From: an uncultured Acidimicrobiales bacterium
GTDB taxonomy: Bacteria > Actinomycetota > Acidimicrobiia > Acidimicrobiales > SZUA-35
Length of the DNA stretch: 39,391 nt
Assembly: GCA_937976305.1 (NCBI GenBank)
Contig: CALJSB010000085.1
Location: 1 to 39,391 of the forward strand
Direction of reading: 5' to 3'
Position numbers and translations under genes: made by a program. The notes beneath the pieces are model-generated. The model had not been told where the DNA came from. It saw nothing but the letters and a program-made list of their open reading frames with translations, and made no database searches. Each line of letters begins with the position of its first letter. The first letter of the stretch is position 1. Shown in pieces: positions 7,176-15,037 of the stretch.

Positions 7176-7757
7176 TCAGCGGTCAGCCCAGGCACCGGGC
7201 AACATTTGCCACACAACCGTGAGCCCCTCTTCGCCTGGGGTGTCGATCTCGCGAGCTTCCTCCCGCATTCGCACGTAGCCGAGACGTTCTGGAATGCCGG
7301 CACTACGCACGTTGGCTCGGTCGTGATGAATCTCGACTCGCTCGATGCCCGGCTCGGCGAAGGCCGCTGTTGTCAGCCCCGCCGTGAGTTCCGTGGCAAA
7401 GCCTTGGCCGCAGTGATCCTGATCGAGCCAGTACCCGATCTCGAGGCCGCCCACGCCGATTCGTCGATGCAGGCCGGTGCCGCCGATGACGGTCGTGTCG
7501 AGGAACACGCCGTAGACGATGTCGTTTCCTTCGGACCAGCTTCGGTTCCAGTCCTTGATGAGGCTCGCCCGCTCGTCGATGGTGAGCGGTTCGAACTTGA
7601 TCCACGGCATCCAGGGCCGAAGGTGTTCGACATTGCGGGTGACTGCATCGTGCAGCGCCGGCGCATCGTCGATGTCCCAGCGTCGGATTGTCAGGCGTTC
7701 GGTGACCACCCGTTCCGCGAGCGGCGGGTGAGGATCAAGCGGCCCCGGGTTACTCAT
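7176..7757 (-). CDS. GNAT-family acetyltransferase, RimJ/RimL type
   Basis: 193 residues. The N-terminal TERLTIRRW, the central GLEIGYWLD and the acetyl-CoA pyrophosphate loop CGQGFATEL identify a GCN5-related N-acetyltransferase of the RimJ/RimL-like branch, which acetylates protein N-termini or small amines. One oddity is NVRSAGIPERLGYVRM where the family usually has N-x-x-S-x-x-V/I-x-E-K-x-G-F, a mild divergence in the CoA-contacting helix. It lies 31 nt downstream of the creatininase gene on the same strand and may share its transcript. No convincing ribosome site is visible. Confidence 0.82.
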   Translation of the reverse strand: MSNPGPLDPHPPLAERVVTERLTIRRWDIDDAPALHDAVTRNVEHLRPWMPWIKFEPLTIDERASLIKDWNRSWSEGNDIVYGVFLDTTVIGGTGLHRRIGVGGLEIGYWLDQDHCGQGFATELTAGLTTAAFAEPGIERVEIHHDRANVRSAGIPERLGYVRMREEAREIDTPGEEGLTVVWQMLPGAWADR

Positions 7758-7788
7758 TGAAGAGCTCTGCTCATGAAGGGAAGGCTGC

Positions 7789-8571
7789 TCATCGCCCGAA
7801 GTCGAACGTCTTGACCTCAGCCATGGCGTCGCTGAGGTTGCTTACTGCGTTCTCAAACAGCTGCTTGCCGAGCTCGGCCGAGGCCCCGGTCGGATCGCCG
7901 ATGTAGCCGTCAGGGTCAAAGTCGTTCGAGAGCCAGCCGAACGAGGTCGACCCGCCGAACTTCACGTGAGTGTTCTCGGCGATGGCTTCGGGGACCTTTC
8001 GTTCTGCGAGCGACAGGTTGACGTCGTCGGGTCGCAGGTGCATGAAGACAGAGGTCTCGTTTCGTCCACCGTGGATGCCCATCCCAAGTTCTTCTTCGGT
8101 GGATACACCGCCATACGCGGGTGGCAACGAAGGGTGCATCAGAAAGGTCTTCAGACCGGTTTCGAGACGGATCTCTCGTAGCGCCGTGTTGAGCAGGGTC
8201 GTGTTGCCACCGTGGGCGTTGAGCAACACCAATCGCTGGGCATTGGTCGTGGCAACGGACCGACCGATGTCGAGCAGCACTCGCATAATGGTGTCGGCGG
8301 AGAGCACGAGCGTGCCGGGTGACCACGCATGTTCGTTCGACTTTGAGATGGCGAGGGTTGGAAGTTGCCAGACGTCGAGATCGGCGCCGCAGTTGGCGAC
8401 AACGGCTGAGGCGGTTTCGTGAGCGATGACGTGATCAACCGCGAGCGGCAGATGTGGGCCATGTTGTTCGACCGCGCCGATGGGCAGGAAGAGGATGGAC
8501 TCGTCGGTTACTCGACGGCCGATCTCTGGTCCGCTGAGGTTCTCGTACTGTCGCGATTCGTCGAAGGCCAC
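7789..8571 (-). CDS. creatininase-family amidohydrolase
   Basis: 260 residues. Metal ligands and neighbours of the creatininase/FAPy-deformylase fold are visible: GAVEQHGPHLPLAVDH near residue 33 (Glu, His, Asp), LNAHGGNTTLL near 117 and GIHGGRNETSVF near 167 (His and Glu). The family hydrolyses cyclic or linear amides such as creatinine, 2-amino-5-formylamino-6-ribosylaminopyrimidinone phosphate and mycofactocin precursors; the substrate here is not readable. The start is GTG 8571, 7 nt behind TACCGT. No mycofactocin or flavin genes are nearby. Confidence 0.87.
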   Translation of the reverse strand: MAFDESRQYENLSGPEIGRRVTDESILFLPIGAVEQHGPHLPLAVDHVIAHETASAVVANCGADLDVWQLPTLAISKSNEHAWSPGTLVLSADTIMRVLLDIGRSVATTNAQRLVLLNAHGGNTTLLNTALREIRLETGLKTFLMHPSLPPAYGGVSTEEELGMGIHGGRNETSVFMHLRPDDVNLSLAERKVPEAIAENTHVKFGGSTSFGWLSNDFDPDGYIGDPTGASAELGKQLFENAVSNLSDAMAEVKTFDFGR

Positions 8572-8578
8572 CGCCGAG

Positions 8579-8584
8579 ACGGTA
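8579..8584 (-). promoter_or_regulatory. leaderless -10 box for creatininase gene
   Basis: TACCGT on the minus strand, 7 nt before GTG 8571, with no Shine-Dalgarno sequence between. Confidence 0.5.
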
Positions 8585-8610
8585 GACGCTGACGTCTGAC
8601 AGCGGCACCC

Positions 8611-9315
8611 CTATTCGAGCCGGGTGGCGATGATCTTCCAGATGTCGGGGTCGATCCCCATCCCGGTGTGGCTCGACGACACCTCGATGTGGTCGACGTT
8701 GTTGGGGTAGGGGTCGACGCACGCAGGCCAATCGACGATGCCGTCGTTCTTCGAGTAGATCGCCGTGATGGGCACCGTGATCGGGATCTGTTCACGATCG
8801 ACGATCTGGCGTTCGATGTCGGTGATGCGCTCCTTGCCGAAGGTCTCAGCAGAGACGGTGAACCGAGGGCCACCGATCACCGGCGTGCCGTAGGTGATCA
8901 CCGAGCGAACCGTGTCGGGACGGTCGCGAGCCACCTCGCGAGCGACGACACCGCCGAGACTCCACCCAATGAGATCGAGTGGGCCTACCTGCGACGCCAG
9001 ATCATCGGCTCGCACGAGAGTTGCATCGAGCATCTGGGGGACGTCGCCGTTGTTGCGGCCCTGGTCCCACCTGTGTGGCTGGTGACCGAGGGCCTTGAGA
9101 TAGGCCCGAACCGGAGCCATGGCGAGGTCCGTCGTTCCGAACCCCGGAATGGTCAGCACTTGGCGTTGGGTCGTTGAAGCTCGACGTCGGACCGGAGCGA
9201 CGACGGCTGGCGAGGCCACGATCATTCGCGCTGGTTGCACGAGCGTCCGCACCTCGTTCAAGAGTCGCAACCGCTTCGGTGGCTGGGGCTGGCGGGAGGT
9301 CGTGGGACGTGCCAT
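8611..9315 (-). CDS. alpha/beta-hydrolase, lipase/esterase-like
   Basis: 234 residues. The oxyanion region IPGFGTTD, the nucleophile elbow GWSLGG, the acid candidate in KNDGIVDW and the His in SSSHTGMG make a complete Ser-Asp-His set in the right order. The short length and PGFG start resemble bacterial triacylglycerol lipase/esterase relatives acting inside the cell; no signal peptide is seen and the N-terminus is basic. The start ATG 9315 is leaderless behind TACATT. It is transcribed away from sbcD. Confidence 0.83.
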   Translation of the reverse strand: MARPTTSRQPQPPKRLRLLNEVRTLVQPARMIVASPAVVAPVRRRASTTQRQVLTIPGFGTTDLAMAPVRAYLKALGHQPHRWDQGRNNGDVPQMLDATLVRADDLASQVGPLDLIGWSLGGVVAREVARDRPDTVRSVITYGTPVIGGPRFTVSAETFGKERITDIERQIVDREQIPITVPITAIYSKNDGIVDWPACVDPYPNNVDHIEVSSSHTGMGIDPDIWKIIATRLE

Positions 9316-9321
9316 GACCCC

Positions 9322-9327
9322 AATGTA
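9322..9327 (-). promoter_or_regulatory. leaderless -10 box for alpha/beta-hydrolase
   Basis: TACATT on the minus strand, exactly 6 nt before ATG 9315. Confidence 0.5.
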
Positions 9328-9371
9328 GAGCCGGGTTGGTTGTCGGACTCGGGAGTGTCACAGCGCCGCCC

Positions 9372-9383
9372 TAGATTCAGTTC
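9372..9383 (+). promoter_or_regulatory. leaderless promoter for sbcD-sbcC operon
   Basis: TAGATT at 9372-9377, exactly 6 nt before ATG 9384; no ribosome site. It is back to back with the hydrolase promoter, with 44 bp between the two -10 boxes. Confidence 0.5.
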
Positions 9384-10559
9384 ATGCGGTTGCTGCACAC
9401 GTCCGACTGGCATGTCGGCAAGATGATTCGCGGCCATTCGCGCGCCGATGAGCACCGGGCAGTGCTGGCCGAGATCGTCGAGATTGCTGACCGATCCAAG
9501 GTCGATCTCATCGTTGTTGCCGGCGATCTGTTCGAAACCGCAGCACCGACCCCCGAAGCCGAATCGATCGTCTACCAAGCGTTTCTCCAGCTGGCCGAGG
9601 TCGCCCCGCTGGCGACGATCGCTGGCAATCACGACAACCCCCGCCGGCTTGCCGCCATTGCGCCATTGCTCAGCCTGGGTCGGGTCACACTCTTGGCCGA
9701 AGCTCGAGGCCCGGCAGACGGCGGCGTCGTGAGTATCACGGCCGACGACACACCGGTTGACATCGCCATGCTTCCGTTTGTGTCCCAACGCAGCATCGTG
9801 CGGGCCGATCAGCTCATGAACGACGCGGGCTACGAGCACGCACAGAACTACGCCGACCGAATGCGACGGGTGCTCGAGTCGTTGATGGCCGGGTTTGGGC
9901 CCGATGCGGTCAACCTGGTTGTCGGCCATGCGTTTGTGCAGGGTGGGGCAACTGGTGGCGGCGAACGCAGCGCTCACCTCGTCGAGGAATACTCCGTGCC
10001 GGCCCAGGCCTTTGGCACAACGGCCAACTACGTCGCCCTCGGCCACCTCCATCGAGCGCAGAAGGTGCCGAGCCCCACGGCCATCCACTACTGCGGCTCA
10101 CCGCTCCAGCTCGACTTTGGCGAGGAGGCACAAACGAAACAGGTCAACATCGTCGATCTCGAGCCCGGCATCGCCGCCAAGGTCTCGCCGGCAGAGCTGT
10201 CGGCTGGGCGCTCACTGCGCACCATCACCGGCACCGTCGACCAGCTTGCGGCACTTGCTGATGACCTCGGCGACGATTGGCTACGGGTCAAGGTCACCGA
10301 AGCAGCTCGGGCAGGCCTAGCCGATGAGATTCGCGAGCTCTTGGGCGACGGTGTGGTCGACGTGATGGTCGAGCGAGTCGACGATCGTCAGCCGACACCC
10401 CGACGTCGCGACGGGCGCACGCCACACGAGTTGTTTGCCGACTATCTCGCGGAGAGCGACATCAGCGACAAACGACTGGTAGGTGGTTTCGGCGATCTCT
10501 ACGAGCAGGTCACCTCGCCCGACGAGGCCGAACCGACCCCGCAGAAAAGCCCGACATGA
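9384..10559 (+). CDS. sbcD: SbcD nuclease subunit
   Basis: 391 residues. The Mre11-type phosphoesterase motifs are in order: SDWHVGK (7-13), VAGDLFE (about 46-52), GNHDN (about 83), VVGHAF (about 181) and ALGHLHR (about 218), which supply the two-metal site. With SbcC it forms an ATP-dependent complex that opens hairpins and trims double-strand ends. The C-terminal DGRTPHELFADYLAE region is typical of actinobacterial SbcD. Its stop overlaps the sbcC start by 4 nt (ATGA), indicating translational coupling. Confidence 0.95.
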   Translation: MRLLHTSDWHVGKMIRGHSRADEHRAVLAEIVEIADRSKVDLIVVAGDLFETAAPTPEAESIVYQAFLQLAEVAPLATIAGNHDNPRRLAAIAPLLSLGRVTLLAEARGPADGGVVSITADDTPVDIAMLPFVSQRSIVRADQLMNDAGYEHAQNYADRMRRVLESLMAGFGPDAVNLVVGHAFVQGGATGGGERSAHLVEEYSVPAQAFGTTANYVALGHLHRAQKVPSPTAIHYCGSPLQLDFGEEAQTKQVNIVDLEPGIAAKVSPAELSAGRSLRTITGTVDQLAALADDLGDDWLRVKVTEAARAGLADEIRELLGDGVVDVMVERVDDRQPTPRRRDGRTPHELFADYLAESDISDKRLVGGFGDLYEQVTSPDEAEPTPQKSPT

Positions 10560-12955
10560 GGACGGTTCGGCTCGAAGTCGAGGGCTTTTCGACCTTCCGA
10601 GAGCGGCTCGATCTCGACTTCGGCGATGTCGACCTCATTGCCTTTGTCGGCCCGACCGGATCGGGAAAGTCCTCGATCATCGATGCCATCACCTTCGCCC
10701 TCTTCGGGTCGGTCGCTCGCTACGACGACGTGCGCCTCGTCGCTCCCGTCATCAACCAGGGGGCAAACGAGGCCAAGGTTCGTCTCGACTTCGAGCTGGG
10801 AGGCAGCCGCTACACGGCGGTGCGGGTCGTGCGTCGAACCAAGAGCGGGGCAACCACCAAGGAAGCTCGGCTCGAAACGGGGTCCGCGGCCGACGGCGAA
10901 CTGGCGCTCACCACCGTGTTGGCTTCCGGGGCCAAAGAACTGACGGCTGCCGTCGAGGAACTGCTCGGACTCGACTTCGCCCAGTTCACCCGCACGGTGG
11001 TGTTGCCGCAGGGCGACTTTGCCGAGTTCCTCAAAGATGATGCCGCCAGCAGGCAGAAGTTGCTGCGCCGCCTGCTCGACCTCGAGATGTACTCCCGCAT
11101 GGGAACGCTTGCCCGCGAGCGGGCCAAGCAGGCGGCGAGCCAAATGCAGGTGTTGCAGGAGCAGCTCGATCGGCATGCCGACGCCACACCAGCGGCGCTT
11201 GCCGATGCCGAGGCGAAGGCGCAGGCTCTCGAGCAGTTCGCAACCGAGGCGGCCGGGGTTCAAGACGAAGTCACCGCGGTCGATGCCGAGTTGGTCGAAC
11301 TCCGAGAGGCGGTCGCGTCGATCGACGGGCACCTCGAGGCGCTCAGCAAAACGGCAGTGCCCGAAGCGGTGGTTGATCTCGGAGCATCGGTGGTGGCGGC
11401 CACTGAGGCCCTCACCGAGAGTCGAGAGGCCCGCGACCAGCTCCGGCGTCGGCGCGACGAGCACGAGGCCGATGTCGGCGACCTTGCCGACCCCAACGCT
11501 CTCAAAGCCGAGCTCGATCGACGGCACCGGGCCGCAGCAATGTCGGTCGAGATTGAGGACCTGACGCCGAAGGTCGCGGAGTCAGACGAGCGGTTGACTA
11601 CTTCGGAGAGGGCATTGGCGTCGGTGCTGACGGTCCGTGACGAAGCAGAGGCCAAGCTCTCGAAGATGCGAACGGCAGCCGATGCGGGTGTATGGCTGAG
11701 CGCCTTGGTGGAGGGCGAGCCGTGTCCTGTGTGCCAGCAAGTGGTCGCCGAGCTGCCTGATCATGATCCCTCAGCCGAGCTCGCCAGCGTGGAGAAAGCA
11801 GCGAACGAGGCGGCGGCTGTCGTCAAACAGGCGCAGGCCGACGCCGATCAAGCAGCGAGCTCGATCGCGGTACAAAAGGCCAAGCTCGATGCCCTTCGGA
11901 ACGAGCTTGCTGAGGCCGGCAAGTCGATCGATCGCGAGGTGTCCGATGCCGACCTCACCGAGCAGCTGTCGCTCATCGAGGCAGCGCGGGCCAACGGGGC
12001 AGAGATTGGCACGCTCTTGAAAGCGGCCGAGGATTCGTTCGACCGCGCCGAAGCCGACCTCAGTGCGTTGGCCACCCAGGAGCGGGAGTACCGATCCGCC
12101 TTCGGGTCGCTTCGCGATGCGCTCGCCAGTCTCTCGCCACCCTCGCCATCCCGCGACGTGTTGCTCGACGATTGGACCGAGCTCTCGACATGGGCGTCGA
12201 CCCAACACGAGGCTCGTCAGGCCGAGCGCTCCGAGATCGTCGAGAAGGGCCGTTCGTTGGCCGAGCAGAAGAAGGCGTTGACGACTCAACTCGAGGAGGG
12301 CGCTCAACCCTTCGAGCTCAGCATCAGCAACCTTGGCGCCTCGTTGGCGGACGCTCGCCAGTCGTTCGCCGTGCACATCGCCCGCATGACGGAGCGCCTC
12401 GGTGAGGCCAAGAAGGTGTCGGCACAAATTGATGAGCTCAATGAGCAGCGGACGGTCGACGAGATGCTTGGCCATCAGCTCTCGGCGAGAGGCTTCGAGC
12501 GATGGTTGTTGGCCGAAGCACTCGACGACCTCGTTGGTCGAGCCACCGTTCGGCTCCTCGAATTGTCGAACGGCCAGTTCTCATTGACGGCAACCGACAG
12601 CTCGTTCGAGATCATCGACCACCGCAACGCTGGTCATGTGCGCGATGTCCGGACCCTGTCGGGCGGCGAAACCTTCCTGGCCTCGTTGGCCCTGGCCCTC
12701 GCCCTTTCTGACTCGATCGCCGATCTCGCTCCCGTTGGTGCGCCGCGGCTCGAGTCGATGTTTCTCGATGAGGGCTTCGGCACGCTCGACCCAGAGACGC
12801 TCGATGTTGTGGCCGGAGCCATCGAGGAGTTGTCGGCCTCCGGTCGACTCGTTGGCATCGTCACACACATCGAACCGCTGGCCGAGCGGATGCCGGTGCG
12901 GTTCGCCGTCAGCAAGGGCTCGAATACCTCAACCGTCGTTCGCCAGACGTCATGA
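10556..12955 (+). CDS. sbcC: SbcC ATPase subunit, short coiled-coil form
   Basis: 799 residues, an SMC/Rad50-like ATPase partner of SbcD. Walker A GPTGSGKSS (about 32-40), the FTRTVVLPQGDFAEFL Q-loop region, a zinc hook CPVC near residue 388, signature LSGGETFLAS near 701, Walker B MFLDEGFGTLD near 735 and a switch His in VTHIEPL are all present. Heptad-rich, Ala/Glu/Arg-rich coiled coils flank the hook. Escherichia coli SbcC is over 1000 residues, so the arms here are markedly shorter. It is followed after 24 nt by the NurA-like gene. Confidence 0.95.
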   Translation: MRTVRLEVEGFSTFRERLDLDFGDVDLIAFVGPTGSGKSSIIDAITFALFGSVARYDDVRLVAPVINQGANEAKVRLDFELGGSRYTAVRVVRRTKSGATTKEARLETGSAADGELALTTVLASGAKELTAAVEELLGLDFAQFTRTVVLPQGDFAEFLKDDAASRQKLLRRLLDLEMYSRMGTLARERAKQAASQMQVLQEQLDRHADATPAALADAEAKAQALEQFATEAAGVQDEVTAVDAELVELREAVASIDGHLEALSKTAVPEAVVDLGASVVAATEALTESREARDQLRRRRDEHEADVGDLADPNALKAELDRRHRAAAMSVEIEDLTPKVAESDERLTTSERALASVLTVRDEAEAKLSKMRTAADAGVWLSALVEGEPCPVCQQVVAELPDHDPSAELASVEKAANEAAAVVKQAQADADQAASSIAVQKAKLDALRNELAEAGKSIDREVSDADLTEQLSLIEAARANGAEIGTLLKAAEDSFDRAEADLSALATQEREYRSAFGSLRDALASLSPPSPSRDVLLDDWTELSTWASTQHEARQAERSEIVEKGRSLAEQKKALTTQLEEGAQPFELSISNLGASLADARQSFAVHIARMTERLGEAKKVSAQIDELNEQRTVDEMLGHQLSARGFERWLLAEALDDLVGRATVRLLELSNGQFSLTATDSSFEIIDHRNAGHVRDVRTLSGGETFLASLALALALSDSIADLAPVGAPRLESMFLDEGFGTLDPETLDVVAGAIEELSASGRLVGIVTHIEPLAERMPVRFAVSKGSNTSTVVRQTS

Positions 12956-12974
12956 TGGAGCCGTCATGATGGAG
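12948..12974 (+). repeat. 13-bp direct repeat at sbcC/nurA-like junction
   Basis: CGTCATGATGGAG occurs at 12948-12960 and again at 12962-12974. The first copy holds the sbcC stop; the second supplies GGAG 5 nt before the next ATG (12980). It looks like a small tandem duplication that duplicated the ribosome site. Confidence 0.6.
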
Positions 12975-12979
12975 TCGCC

Positions 12980-13912
12980 ATGAGATACGCAGTCGAGAGT
13001 TGGGATCCGGCCTACGGCACCAGCGGCGACGATCAGGCCTTGGCCGAACTGGATCATTCAGTCGACGCGTCCGTTGAGCGAGCGCTGAGCGACTGGGCTC
13101 CCATCGCTCCGTCACCCAGCGGTGATCTGCCGCCCGTGAGCTTCGTTGATGGTGTGCGCCGGATCGACGCACGGGTGTGGATCTCGGCCGCCGATCCGGC
13201 CGATCCAGATGCCGAAGTCTCCTATCCGGGGGTATGCGCCACCGTGGGCGCAGGTGCCGTGCGCTGCGAACCCGGATCAGCGCAGATGATCGAGGCGGTT
13301 GTCGAGCGGGCCCTGTACACCGCGGCGCCGAACGCAGGGCCCATTTCGACCAAGCACGGCACCTACGCCCTTCGTCCGCTCACCGATGGCACACCAGAAG
13401 CGCTTTACCTAGGCGTGCACAACCACATGACGGCCGTCGAGACCGCCTTGAGTATTGATCTCAACGGCGGTGCCCTGGTTGTGTTCGATGGTCCACTTCG
13501 AGGTCGCGAGGCAGCGAGCGGCGTGGGCTACATCAAGACCCACAACGTGCAGTACCTCGATCAACCCCAACACCGAGTCGTTGGACGATTGGGTGCTGGC
13601 GAGCGAACGCCGTTGTTCTTGATTGGCGGTCACTACACCCGGTGGTCGTGGTACCTGCGACTGCCCGGTCCGGTGAGCCATCCGCTGAGTGGTGTCGTGC
13701 GTCTCGAGTTGCCTGGCCTCGGCACGATCGACGACGCGGTGACCCGAGCCGACATCGTGAGCCAATTGCTGCCCAAGTACGCAAGCGAACCCCACAAAGA
13801 CACCAGGGCACCACAGAACCTGCACCCGATCGCCGGCCTCGAGCGTGAGCTGCGCCGACGCTTGGGTGATCCGCAGTTGTTGGAACGAGCCCTTCGTCGA
13901 GCGGCGGCCTAG
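12980..13912 (+). CDS. NurA-like DNA repair nuclease
   Basis: 310 residues. The N-terminal VSFVDGVRRIDARVW resembles the acidic VDGS-type motif I of NurA, an RNase-H-like 5' to 3' nuclease, and the later VVFDGPL, GYIKTHNVQYL and YTRWSWYLRLPG segments match the DG and basic motifs expected in order. Position directly after sbcDC, with a ribosome site in the intergenic duplication, supports a job in double-strand-break end processing. NurA normally works with the HerA helicase, which is not in the window. Identification rests on motifs and context. The gene ends in a CTAG shared with the convergent cobS stop. Confidence 0.65.
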   Translation: MRYAVESWDPAYGTSGDDQALAELDHSVDASVERALSDWAPIAPSPSGDLPPVSFVDGVRRIDARVWISAADPADPDAEVSYPGVCATVGAGAVRCEPGSAQMIEAVVERALYTAAPNAGPISTKHGTYALRPLTDGTPEALYLGVHNHMTAVETALSIDLNGGALVVFDGPLRGREAASGVGYIKTHNVQYLDQPQHRVVGRLGAGERTPLFLIGGHYTRWSWYLRLPGPVSHPLSGVVRLELPGLGTIDDAVTRADIVSQLLPKYASEPHKDTRAPQNLHPIAGLERELRRRLGDPQLLERALRRAAA

Positions 13913-14646
13913 CTCACCAACAGGGCAGAGCCGGCAATCAAGACCACCGCTTCACCAACCTGTTCGGCCGCGCCCAAGAGATCGCCGGTCACGCCGCCGA
14001 TGCGACGCCACGCCCATAGGCCGACCAGCAGTGATCCCAAGGCCACCAGGCCAACGGGCACGGCAGCCCAGACACCGAAGGCGACAACGGCGCTTGCGAC
14101 GCCGACCAGCACACCGAAAATCGCGATAGTGGGATGGAGCGAGCGGGTGTAGTCGGCACCGAGTCCGTCCGGCCGTGCGGTCGGGGCAACAGCCATCAGG
14201 CCGACTGCGCCGGCGCGGCCGAGGCTGTGGGCACAGACCAAGGTGAGGGCTGCGTCCCAACCGCTCAGCGGTGCGAGCGCTGACACCTTGAGCATGGTGA
14301 TGAGCACCAACGCCAACACGCCGAAGGTGCCGTGCCGCGAGTCCTTGAGAATCTCTAGGCGCCGTTCGACCGTCCATCCGCCAGCGAGGGCGTCGACACT
14401 GTCGGCGAGACCGTCTTCGTGGAAGCCGCCGGTTGCGATTGCCGTGACGGCGAAGGCGAGTACGGCAGCGGTGAGCGGGTTGACGAGTTGACTTGCCCCG
14501 ACGAACACACCGGCTCCGAGGGCACCGATCACGATGCCGACGGTGGGGAACCACCCGACAGATCGAGTGAGTACCTTTGCATCCTCAGGGTGTTGGCCTC
14601 CGGGGAGCCGGGTGAGGAAGGCCAGCGCGGTGCGAAACCCCGTCAC
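13909..14646 (-). CDS. cobS: adenosylcobinamide-GDP ribazoletransferase
   Basis: 245 residues, membrane-embedded. CobS joins adenosylcobinamide-GDP to alpha-ribazole, the last step of cobalamin nucleotide-loop assembly. Visible signatures are TRLPGG at the N-terminus, TGGFHEDGLADSVDALAGG near residue 92 (metal/diphosphate site), ILKDSRHGTFG near 118 and GGVTGDLLGAAEQVGE near 218, with hydrophobic helices between. No cobalamin riboswitch or other cob gene is adjacent, so it is an isolated cob gene here. The start overlaps the end of the upstream small membrane gene by 4 nt. Confidence 0.94.
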   Translation of the reverse strand: MTGFRTALAFLTRLPGGQHPEDAKVLTRSVGWFPTVGIVIGALGAGVFVGASQLVNPLTAAVLAFAVTAIATGGFHEDGLADSVDALAGGWTVERRLEILKDSRHGTFGVLALVLITMLKVSALAPLSGWDAALTLVCAHSLGRAGAVGLMAVAPTARPDGLGADYTRSLHPTIAIFGVLVGVASAVVAFGVWAAVPVGLVALGSLLVGLWAWRRIGGVTGDLLGAAEQVGEAVVLIAGSALLVS

Positions 14647-14894
14647 GAGTCAGCAGCCCGACTTCGCATAAACATCAACAGGCCGACGGCTCCCAGAATC
14701 GAGCCGGAGAAGCCGGCGCCGGCGATGTCGAATCCGTTGCCGGTGATGAGGTTGGCAATGGTGCCGCCGATCAGCGAGCCGACGATGCCGAGCGCAACCG
14801 TGCCAATACAGCCGAGATCCGGGTTGCCTCGGACGAGCCATTTGGCGATGACCCCAACAATGAAGCCACCGATGATCCAGCTCAGGATGCCCAT
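14643..14894 (-). CDS. GlsB/YeaQ/YmgE-family small membrane protein
   Basis: 83 residues, nearly all membrane: three Gly-rich hydrophobic helices. IIGGFIVGVIAKWL, LGCIGTVALGIVGSLIGG and a closing SILGAVGLLMF are the normal family signature (transglycosylase-associated protein). Members are stress-induced in other bacteria; a molecular role is not established. It is translationally coupled to cobS (4-nt overlap), an unusual partner that probably only shares the transcript. Confidence 0.88.
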   Translation of the reverse strand: MGILSWIIGGFIVGVIAKWLVRGNPDLGCIGTVALGIVGSLIGGTIANLITGNGFDIAGAGFSGSILGAVGLLMFMRSRAADS

Positions 14895-14901
14895 GTGGGG
14901 G

Positions 14902-14907
14902 AGTCTC
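14902..14907 (-). promoter_or_regulatory. candidate leaderless -10 box for GlsB-like gene
   Basis: GAGACT on the minus strand, 7 nt before ATG 14894. It is one base off TANNNT but has the common spacing. Confidence 0.35.
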
Positions 14908-15025
14908 GCATGATCAGCCCGGTTTCCTCACACGGGCCCGGACGCTGCCGCTCGTAGAGACAAGCGCCGTAGCCCGAGCAACGAGGCAACGGAACTTGCT
15001 CAGAGGTTTCAGGCCACCACCTTGC

Positions 15026-15037
15026 GATAGTGGGCCC
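15026..15037 (+). promoter_or_regulatory. leaderless promoter for RNA methyltransferase
   Basis: GATAGT at 15026-15031, 6 nt before GTG 15038. This decides the start over an upstream TTG at 14996. Confidence 0.4.

Noticed and set aside
14647..15037. possible cobalamin riboswitch serving cobS
   Set aside because: The sequence before the GlsB-like/cobS pair is short and lacks the conserved B12-box-type core; no long structured leader is visible.
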